This document shows positions 1-6,225 of a DNA stretch of 10,856 nucleotides, in pieces. The stretch spans positions 1-10,856 of the forward strand of contig DAOWMW010000019.1 in assembly GCA_030642865.1 (NCBI GenBank). The letters are read 5' to 3'. Source of the DNA: Desulfobacteraceae bacterium (GTDB lineage: Bacteria > Desulfobacterota > Desulfobacteria > Desulfobacterales > BuS5). A program made the translations under genes and the position numbers. A model generated the notes under the pieces. The model did no database searches. It saw only the letters and a program-made list of their open reading frames with translations, and was not told the DNA's origin. Positions within the stretch are counted from its first letter, which is position 1; each line of letters opens with the position of its first letter.

Positions 1-1
1 T

Positions 2-217
2 GCTGAGTTCGACTTCAGTCTTTTTACGGCAGTATATGAAATTGATCAACCCGATGGTAAAAACGGTCGTGGAGGATTTCAAGGCACTAGTTATAATGAT
101 AAATATAATGGATACAGGGGATTTCCTGGAAGAAAAACAGTTTATCAGGAGCATAAATCAGTTTCATGGAGTGATGCTGGCCTGCCTATTCATATAGGAT
201 GGTGTCCCGAAGAATGA
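2..217 (+). CDS. 3' end of an unidentified protein gene (partial, 71 residues visible)
   Basis: The frame is open from the first bases of the window to a TGA stop at 215-217, so only the C-terminal 71 residues are visible and the start lies outside. The peptide is rich in Gly, Tyr, Asn and Asp. It begins AEFDFSLFTAVYEIDQ, has a glycine/aromatic middle (NGRGGFQG, YNGYRGFPG) and ends GLPIHIGWCPEE. I recognise no family and no catalytic motif. An open stretch of 71 codons could occur by chance, but the protein-like composition and the position, converging on the operon from the other side of an intergenic palindrome, make a real gene end plausible. It has no evident functional link with the minus-strand genes. 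Confidence 0.5.
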   Translation, partial: AEFDFSLFTAVYEIDQPDGKNGRGGFQGTSYNDKYNGYRGFPGRKTVYQEHKSVSWSDAGLPIHIGWCPEE

Positions 218-447
218 TATATCCCCCTGGCTTGCTTTTAGCTTAAAATCCATACGATAAGGGTTCGCCCAAAAATAAATTGGCAATTTTAAGTGTTGAG
301 GCGCCTGCCTGCCAAGGCGCGGAAACGTAGGAATATCAAGATATTTATACGTTTTCGTAACGCAGTCAGGCAGGATGGATCGACGCTTAAAATGTTAAGT
401 TATTTTCGAGCGATCCCTAGGGGTTTATAAGCAGTTTTTGTTCAGCC
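218..447. other. Intergenic region between convergent gene ends
   Basis: These 230 bases separate the plus-strand gene ending at 217 from the glycyl radical enzyme gene, whose TAG stop is at 448-450. No credible coding frame was seen. Most of it is taken up by the long imperfect palindrome at 261-417. No classical short GC stem followed by a T-tract was found on either strand, so the palindrome itself is the best candidate for ending transcription from both sides. Confidence 0.7.
261..417. repeat. Long imperfect palindrome, MITE-like or REP-like intergenic element
   Basis: The left arm (261-337) and the reverse complement of the right arm (340-417) align over their whole length with a few one-base gaps, at roughly 70 percent identity by eye. 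Shared blocks include AAAATAA, ATTTTAAG, CCTGCCTG, AAACGTA and AATATC. The centre is the tight inverted pair AATATC (332-337) and GATATT (340-345). The left arm also holds its own stem, GCGCCT (301-306) with AGGCGC (315-320). Such an extended palindrome without an ORF is typical of non-autonomous miniature elements or structured intergenic repeats. Lying between convergent genes, it could also work as a bidirectional terminator. Only one copy is in the window, so repetition in the genome is inferred. Confidence 0.75.
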
Positions 448-2895
448 CTAAACAGCTTGGGGAGTCCGTTCGATAATCTGCTCCTGCTGTGCCCTGCTCA
501 AGTCGATATAGTAAGCGCTGAAACCTGCCACTCTAACAGCCAGATCAAGATAATCTTCCGGTTTTTCCCTTGCTTCTATAAAAATATCTTTGTCCACTAC
601 ATTAAACTGAATGTGATGGATACCGAGATTAACCCATGTCCTGAGATAAGAGATGAATAATTCCTTGCTGTTACCCTCCAGTGACTGCGGCATAAATTTC
701 TGGTTAAGGAGATGATTCAAAGTGCGCAATGGATCAATTGTGGCCACTGATTTTAACACCGCTGTATACCCTTTTGTGTCTGTGCCGATAGCCGGTGAAA
801 TTGTACCGTCATTAAATAACCCTCCATCCAGCCTGCCGTCAGGAGTTGCGCCTGTAAGCCCGCTATAGGAATAATAAGTGGCGCCGCCGGTTCCATCAAC
901 CAGAAAAGATCCCCCTTCCATATTTTTAAAGTTCTGTTCAACCTCTACGGTTCTTATATTTACATCCCTTGCAAACTGATCTGCATAATCATCGTCATTG
1001 CCAAAATGGGGGGCGTTTAAAAACATCTGCCGCATTTTTTCTTCCCCTTCCCAGTTATTTTTAAGAGCATCCATAAGCTGTGCCATGGTAACTTTTTTAT
1101 CTTCGAATATCAGCTTTTTCATGGCAATCAGTGAATTCCATACAGTTACCTGCCCCACCGGCTGAGTAAGGGTCTTGGAGAACCATTTATAATGACGGCA
1201 ATCCATACCACGTTCAATGCATTCCTCAAGCAGGGCTGAGTTGAAAGGTTGAGGCAAACGCTCTTTTTCATTTTTATCAGTCATGGCCTGAAACAGAACC
1301 AGCTTTTCAGCAAAAAACTTTATTTGAGTTAGAAAGGCCTGTATTACGTCTTCAATTGAGGTAAAAGTCAGGGGATCCGGCGTAGCAGCACCCCATTGTT
1401 TATCATCCCGTTTATCGACGCCCTGGTACAAAGCATATTCCAGACACTTGGGCTCCACAAGATATCCTCCCAAAGCTCGATGGGCCATGGGCTTGCCTGG
1501 TATATTCCAGCGCATGCATCCCTCAATTGCATAATTTCTTGCGTCTTCTACGGGTATTCCCATGGCTGTGAGGTAGGGTATTTCAAATTCATCATTAAAA
1601 AGAGAAAAAACACCAGCCTTTACCCTGAGCGCATCTGTAACAGCGCTTAAAAATTTATCCGGTGAATTTCGATGGAGCCTGAGTACAATAGCCGGATTAG
1701 TTAAACCAATTCTCTTTGTGGCGTCTAAAATAATATAGCTCATCTCATTGGTGGCATCCTCACCCTCACGGGTTTGACCTCCAATATCCAGAATACGTGT
1801 GGTCATTGATGCCCCGGCCATTTGAGCACCCTGAATCGGCGCGGTAAAATCGCCCAGTGTGTTCATTTTGATCCATAAAAGCTCCACCAGGGTCTGGGCA
1901 TCTGCTCTGGTTGTTCTTTGCTCGTCTATATCTTTTTGGTAAAAAGGATACCAGATTTGATCTACTCTATCTCCGCATCCGGTTGTCTGCAAATCAAAAA
2001 CCCGGGTAATAAGAAAAACAAACCACCAGCACTGAACAGCCTCTTCAAAAGTTCTCGGAGGGTTAGCCGGAACATTGTCGCAATTTTTTGCAATTTGCTC
2101 CAGCCGCTCCCTTTTTTTCTTGTCAGTTTCATTTTTTGCCATATCCCTGGCCAGTTGAGCATACCTTCCACCCCATCTTACGGCTGCTTTCAAGGTTATT
2201 ATGGCAGCTTCTAAAAAGCGCTTTTGCTGTATATATTCATCCCCTTTAGAATAGATGTCAGGATCGTTATTCAACTCATCAATCCTATCCTCGACCTGTT
2301 TTATTATCCCGTTTAACCCCATGCCGTAAACTTTTTCCCAGCTTACCATCTGTCCGGCGCGGGCTCCGTGAAGCCATAAATATGCTCCGTGGTTATTATA
2401 AAACCACCAGGGCCGGATATGATCGGGAAGCTGATGCCGTTCCATGCCATGCACTGCTCTCGGTTTCCAGTATTGCAGAATATCATGGAGTTCCTCTCTT
2501 TTTTCATCTTCTGGTATCAGCATTTTGTACTGCTTGTCGATTACCTTGTTTACCCAGCTCCAATACTGTTCGGGATACATTGTCAAGGATTCAGAATCAC
2601 TGGCATAATTGCCCACAATCCGGTCTTCAGGCTCAATATAGATGGTCATGTTATCCAGAAATTTTTCAAGTGCCCTGGCACGCACCGTAACTATTGGCTC
2701 ACCTTCGTGTTCTTTATATGCCTGGGTTATGAGACGGGCCCTTTCAATACAAAGTTTTACTCCTTCCCGGTAAGGGACCCCCATGCCTACTCTTTTTTGT
2801 TCCTCTGGTCTACCCAGGGCTCTCATTGATTTGACTTTTGTAGCCATTTCAGCCTTCAGCCTCAGGGTAAAATCATTTTCTTTTGCTTTTTCCAT
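448..2895 (-). CDS. Glycyl radical enzyme of the pyruvate formate-lyase superfamily, substrate unknown, non-canonical active site
   Basis: This 815-residue protein has the full architecture of the family: a PFL-like barrel over most of its length and a C-terminal glycyl radical domain. The radical motif RVAGFSAYY places the radical glycine at Gly791, followed by the usual Q-x-x-I-I-x-R-T tail. The thiyl cysteine is Cys460 in YAIEGCMRWNIPG, after the conserved GIPVEDARNY. Other family signatures are TGATPDGR and HHIQFNVVD. Dehydratases, C-N/C-S lyases and decarboxylases of this family carry Cys-X-Glu, and formate-lyases carry Cys-Cys; here it is Cys460-Met461-Arg462. That argues against glycerol dehydratase, choline lyase, isethionate lyase, hydroxyproline dehydratase and PFL. 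The preceding Gly459 differs from the Leu of benzylsuccinate synthase. Start: ATG with GGAGAG upstream. Last gene of the run, 107 bp after the carboxyltransferase. No activating enzyme or small subunits are visible. Family assignment is sure; substrate is not. Confidence 0.95.
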   Translation of the reverse strand: MEKAKENDFTLRLKAEMATKVKSMRALGRPEEQKRVGMGVPYREGVKLCIERARLITQAYKEHEGEPIVTVRARALEKFLDNMTIYIEPEDRIVGNYASDSESLTMYPEQYWSWVNKVIDKQYKMLIPEDEKREELHDILQYWKPRAVHGMERHQLPDHIRPWWFYNNHGAYLWLHGARAGQMVSWEKVYGMGLNGIIKQVEDRIDELNNDPDIYSKGDEYIQQKRFLEAAIITLKAAVRWGGRYAQLARDMAKNETDKKKRERLEQIAKNCDNVPANPPRTFEEAVQCWWFVFLITRVFDLQTTGCGDRVDQIWYPFYQKDIDEQRTTRADAQTLVELLWIKMNTLGDFTAPIQGAQMAGASMTTRILDIGGQTREGEDATNEMSYIILDATKRIGLTNPAIVLRLHRNSPDKFLSAVTDALRVKAGVFSLFNDEFEIPYLTAMGIPVEDARNYAIEGCMRWNIPGKPMAHRALGGYLVEPKCLEYALYQGVDKRDDKQWGAATPDPLTFTSIEDVIQAFLTQIKFFAEKLVLFQAMTDKNEKERLPQPFNSALLEECIERGMDCRHYKWFSKTLTQPVGQVTVWNSLIAMKKLIFEDKKVTMAQLMDALKNNWEGEEKMRQMFLNAPHFGNDDDYADQFARDVNIRTVEVEQNFKNMEGGSFLVDGTGGATYYSYSGLTGATPDGRLDGGLFNDGTISPAIGTDTKGYTAVLKSVATIDPLRTLNHLLNQKFMPQSLEGNSKELFISYLRTWVNLGIHHIQFNVVDKDIFIEAREKPEDYLDLAVRVAGFSAYYIDLSRAQQEQIIERTPQAV

Positions 2896-3002
2896 TTAAC
2901 ATCTCTCCACTTATGATAGTGTTAACCAAAAAAATCACCGGTCTTGAATTTACCTGTATTTTCATTTTGGACGATCATAAGAGCCCGCCCCTGCTCCCAT
3001 TA
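2896..3002 (-). other. Intergenic spacer ahead of the glycyl radical enzyme gene
   Basis: This 107-bp gap is the longest within the run. It contains the ribosome binding site GGAGAG about 8 bases before the ATG at 2895. I see no strong hairpin with a T-tract, and only a 4-bp stem near 2911-2924, so read-through from the carboxyltransferase gene is likely. A weak internal promoter cannot be excluded. Confidence 0.5.
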
Positions 3003-4595
3003 TTATAAAGGAATATTGCTGTGTTTTTTCCAGGGTCTTAACTCATTTTTATTGAAAAAACAGGAAAGCGCATTGATCAGAACCGGTCTTGTATCCCTTG
3101 GGTCGATAATATCCTGGATTAATTGTCTTGCCCCTGAGTGAACCAGGGAATTATATTTTTGATCAAACTCCATTACTTTTACTTCACGCATTTTTTCAGG
3201 GTTGTCTGCGTTCTTTATTTCCTTTTGATAAAACAGATCCACAACCTCTTCAGCAGGCATAAATCCCACCCTGGCAGATGGCCATGCAACAGCCAGATCA
3301 CACCCCATAGCTTCCGACCCCATGGCATATTCAGCTTCACCGGAACAATCACCTGTATAAATGACCATCTTGGGCACAGTGGCTTCGCATATTGCAAAAG
3401 GAAGCTTGGCAATATGCCGCTCGATTCCCAGTGACTCAGCCTCGGGACTGGATGCAAAGCCAGCGCTGTCAACAAAAAAAGCAAGGGGGATATTAAAGGA
3501 ATTACAAAACCGAACAAACCTGGCCGCCTTATCAGCTGAGTTGGCATCTATCATACCATTTAAATGGGCCGGATTATTTGCAACGATTCCAACAGAATGA
3601 CCTCCAAGCCGAGCAAAGCCCACTATAATATTTTTGGCATAAAACTTTTTTATTTCAAAAAAGTGCTGATCATCTATGATAAGCTTGATGAGTTTGTGCA
3701 TATCAGAAACCTGATCGGTTTTTACAGGTGCCAGGTCGAGGAGAGCCTCTTCCCTCCGGTCTGGAGAATCACCGGAATCCACAAACGGAGGAGCTTCTTT
3801 ACAGTTTTGTGGGAAAAAGCTGAGGAGTTCCTGGCATTTTTCCAATGCCTCCTTGTCAGTATCAACCACAACATCGATAATTCCGCTCACTTCAGAATGA
3901 ACTGTGACACTTCCGATATCTTCATAGGTAACCTCTTCCCCTGTAACTTCTTTGATAACCGGAGGTGAAACAAGGGACATGAAAACAGCCGGGCTTCTGC
4001 GCATAAACAAAAAATCAGCCATAATCGGTGAATAGGATGAACCCGCAAACTGGGGACCCAGCATGAGAGAAATCTGAGGAACAACACCGGAAGCCCAGGG
4101 AGGCGAATACATAAAACTTCCGCTTCCACCAATGCCGTAACCACCAACATTTCCACGAAACAGAGGCTCCCCCATCATATCCTGCAGCCTTATGCCGGCG
4201 CAATCCACGATACCAACATAGGGAACCCCCATTTGTACCGCTGTATCTATTGTTTTTGTAACCTTACTATGCTGTGTGGCCGCCTGTGTTCCGCCCATCT
4301 GGGTAAAATCATGTGCATATACGCATATCGGCCGGTTATTCACCTTGCCAAAGCCTGATACAACTGCATCCCCCGGAAAAAACCTGCTGTCAGTATCCTT
4401 AAAACCGGTTTTTACAGGTTGAGCCCATAATCCTACTTCCCTAAACGTACCTGCATCAATAAAATTTTCCACCCTTTCCCGCGCAGTTAATTTCCCTGCC
4501 TTATGCTGTTTTGCTACGCTGGATTCGGTGCCCCCTTGAAGATATTTCTTTTTTTTTTCATTTAATTTATTTATTTCATCCATAATCTCAGTCAT
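3003..4595 (-). CDS. Acyl-CoA carboxylase/decarboxylase carboxyltransferase subunit (propionyl-CoA carboxylase beta / MmdA family), divergent
   Basis: A 530-residue carboxyltransferase with two crotonase-fold halves, roughly 20-270 and 290-520. Family signatures: SGVVPQISLMLGP (N half), TGEEVTYEDIG, GFARLGGHSVGIVAN, KAARFVRFCNSFNIP, and a C-terminal RPWKKHSNIPL matching PCC-beta endings. These enzymes move a carboxyl group between carboxybiotin and a CoA thioester. Start: an in-frame ATG at 4622 exists, but AAGGAG (4602-4607) sits 6-7 bases before the ATG at 4595, so the shorter form is chosen. Oddities: the usual GAR of the N-half active site is GIR (134-136), and the C-half Gly-Gly of the biotin oxyanion region is Gly419-Glu420, so catalysis or specificity may be altered. 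It follows its paralogue by 65 bp and may pair with it in a heteromer. No biotin carboxylase or carrier is nearby. Carboxylase, decarboxylase or transcarboxylase role is undecided. Confidence 0.9.
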   Translation of the reverse strand: MTEIMDEINKLNEKKKKYLQGGTESSVAKQHKAGKLTARERVENFIDAGTFREVGLWAQPVKTGFKDTDSRFFPGDAVVSGFGKVNNRPICVYAHDFTQMGGTQAATQHSKVTKTIDTAVQMGVPYVGIVDCAGIRLQDMMGEPLFRGNVGGYGIGGSGSFMYSPPWASGVVPQISLMLGPQFAGSSYSPIMADFLFMRRSPAVFMSLVSPPVIKEVTGEEVTYEDIGSVTVHSEVSGIIDVVVDTDKEALEKCQELLSFFPQNCKEAPPFVDSGDSPDRREEALLDLAPVKTDQVSDMHKLIKLIIDDQHFFEIKKFYAKNIIVGFARLGGHSVGIVANNPAHLNGMIDANSADKAARFVRFCNSFNIPLAFFVDSAGFASSPEAESLGIERHIAKLPFAICEATVPKMVIYTGDCSGEAEYAMGSEAMGCDLAVAWPSARVGFMPAEEVVDLFYQKEIKNADNPEKMREVKVMEFDQKYNSLVHSGARQLIQDIIDPRDTRPVLINALSCFFNKNELRPWKKHSNIPL

Positions 4596-4601
4596 TTTTT
4601 T

Positions 4602-4607
4602 CTCCTT
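4602..4607 (-). promoter_or_regulatory. Ribosome binding site that decides the carboxyltransferase start
   Basis: On the minus strand this reads AAGGAG, separated by a short A-run from the ATG at 4595-4593. It favours that start over the in-frame ATG 27 bases upstream, whose extra residues (MAPTHKEKK) would be translated from this very site. Confidence 0.8.
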
Positions 4608-4660
4608 GTGTGTCGGTGCCAAATACTCAAACCAAATGGTTAAAAAGAATTTACAGGAAT

Positions 4661-6184
4661 CTACAGGTTTATATTCTCATGCTTACGCCACGGTCTTTCC
4701 TGCTCTTTATGGGCAACACATTCAAGCTCATCAATTATGGATTTTCTTGTTTGTCGCGGATCGATTATAAACTGATTGTTTGCTATGGAAAATTTTTCAA
4801 TTCTTCCTTCCATGATTTTGATACCATCTGCTCTAATTTGCGCTGCTTCTTCCGGTGTTTTTGCTCTTTTTATATCCCCCCTGAAAACAATTGTCGTAAG
4901 CTCTTTTGCCCCCATCACAGCCCGCTGGACAATGGGCCATGCAAGATACCGGTCAGCTTTTGTAATATTACAGGGCATCGCCAGTTGCGCTCCGCCAAAG
5001 CACTTTCTGATATAGAGACTGATCTTTGGAACAGTTGCTTCTGCTGTGGAATGAATCACCATGCAGCCATGCCGCAGAATACCACTTCTTTCTTCATTGG
5101 CACTGGGCAGGAACCCTGGACAATCCGCAAAATAGACCAGGGGAATATTAAAAGCATCGCAAAATCTGGTGAAACGGGCATGTTTATCAGAACTATTGGT
5201 AGTTTCACATCCTGCCAGATGAATGGAATTATTTCCTATTATCCCCACCGGCTTACCATCAAATCGAGCAAATCCCGTTGTAAGATTCCTGGCATAGGCT
5301 TCCTTCATCTCTAAATAGTCATTATTATCAACAACTTTTCGGATTATTTTGCGCATGTCAAAATATCTTTTCGGATTCCCAGGCGCCAGATCCATCAGTT
5401 CTTCATCTGCACGATCCACAGGATCGTCATTATCAATTACCGGGGGTTTATTCTTATTATTAGAGGATAAAAAGCCCAACAGGGTTTTACATGCTTCAAT
5501 ACATTCTTCATCATCTTGGAGCATCAAATCACAACACCCGCTTTTTTCCCAATGCATTTTTGCATTGCCAGGGTCTTTCTCTTTATACGGCGCCATTTGC
5601 ATCTGGCCGGTACCGTTAACCATGAGGACAAAATCAGAAACATTCGCAGAAAGGGACAAAGCTCCGGCACATGGCCCCATTACCAGTGCAATCTGAGGGA
5701 TTACACCTGAAGAAACGGTTTGAAAATGCATCATCCTTCCAATGGTAAAAAAGCCATTGGTACTCACCACATTTTCGGGCCGTATCCCGCAAGAATCGTA
5801 AATTCCGACAACCGGAACCCTTTCCCTGAGTCCACTTTCTATTACAGTGACTATTTTTCTTATCCCTATCTCCTCCAAAGCGCCGTTTAAAAGAGTATTA
5901 TTGTGCGCCCATACATAAACATGCCGACCGTTTACTTTACCTGATCCTGCAATTACGCTGTCAATATCTTTTACTCCCTCCTCAAGATCAAAATCGATTG
6001 TCATGGGCTCTGTCCAAATATCAATCTCCTCAAAGCTGCCGGGATCAAACAGCCTTTGAATCCTTTTTCTTGATGTGAGCTTACCCTCCTGGTGGACTTT
6101 TTCTATCTCTTTTTCCCCGCCACCTAATTTACGTACATCTTCCTTTGTTTTAATTTCCTGAAATTTTTCTCTTAAAGTAACCAA
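4661..6184 (-). CDS. Acyl-CoA carboxylase/decarboxylase carboxyltransferase subunit, first of two paralogues
   Basis: A 507-residue carboxyltransferase. Signatures are SGVIPQIALVMGPCAGA (near 159-175), DPVDRADEELMDLAP, TTGFARFDGKPVGIIGN (312-328), ARFTRFCDAFNIPLVYFADCPGFLP (N-to-C as in PCC-beta), AEATVPKISLYIRKCFGGAQ with Gly397-Gly398 intact, and a C-terminal RPWRKHENINL. It should catalyse the biotin-dependent carboxyl transfer step on a CoA thioester. Departures from the family: CGIR (132-135) where SGAR is usual, and Gln400-Leu401 at the position after GGA that in characterised carboxylases helps set acyl-CoA specificity, so the substrate is probably not simply propionyl-CoA. The start is TTG at 6184, supported by AAGGAG 5 bases upstream; the next in-frame Met is at residue 61, too late. 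It lies 41 bp after the RND gene, suggesting cotranscription. The carboxybiotin partner is not in the window. Confidence 0.9.
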   Translation of the reverse strand: MVTLREKFQEIKTKEDVRKLGGGEKEIEKVHQEGKLTSRKRIQRLFDPGSFEEIDIWTEPMTIDFDLEEGVKDIDSVIAGSGKVNGRHVYVWAHNNTLLNGALEEIGIRKIVTVIESGLRERVPVVGIYDSCGIRPENVVSTNGFFTIGRMMHFQTVSSGVIPQIALVMGPCAGALSLSANVSDFVLMVNGTGQMQMAPYKEKDPGNAKMHWEKSGCCDLMLQDDEECIEACKTLLGFLSSNNKNKPPVIDNDDPVDRADEELMDLAPGNPKRYFDMRKIIRKVVDNNDYLEMKEAYARNLTTGFARFDGKPVGIIGNNSIHLAGCETTNSSDKHARFTRFCDAFNIPLVYFADCPGFLPSANEERSGILRHGCMVIHSTAEATVPKISLYIRKCFGGAQLAMPCNITKADRYLAWPIVQRAVMGAKELTTIVFRGDIKRAKTPEEAAQIRADGIKIMEGRIEKFSIANNQFIIDPRQTRKSIIDELECVAHKEQERPWRKHENINL

Positions 6185-6189
6185 TTTAT

Positions 6190-6195
6190 CTCCTT
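6190..6195 (-). promoter_or_regulatory. Ribosome binding site supporting a TTG start
   Basis: AAGGAG on the minus strand lies 5 bases before the TTG codon at 6184-6182. No ATG or GTG is suitably placed nearby, so this strong site identifies TTG as the initiation codon of the first carboxyltransferase. Confidence 0.8.
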
Positions 6196-6225
6196 ACTTT
6201 ATATTTTACTTATATTTTAAGTTGA

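Noticed and set aside
410..420. CCCTAGGG as a terminator stem
   Set aside because: It is a restriction-site-like palindrome with no loop and no following T-tract; it merely overlaps the end of the larger palindrome.
2389..2829. A 146-codon open frame on the plus strand
   Set aside because: It is antisense to the well-conserved N-terminal part of the glycyl radical enzyme, is aromatic- and His-rich, and has no recognisable domain.
448..2895. Naming the glycyl radical enzyme as pyruvate formate-lyase, glycerol dehydratase or benzylsuccinate synthase
   Set aside because: There is no Cys-Cys pair, no Cys-X-Glu, no Leu before the catalytic cysteine as in benzylsuccinate synthase, and no small subunits or activase beside it.
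4596..4622. ATG at 4622 as start of the second carboxyltransferase
   Set aside because: The good ribosome binding site lies inside that extension and points to the ATG at 4595; the nine extra residues are not family-like.
4610..5314. A 234-codon open frame on the plus strand
   Set aside because: It lies wholly opposite the carboxyltransferase genes and the spacer between them, has a Cys/Phe/Ser-rich composition with no motif, and the minus-strand protein there is a clear family member.
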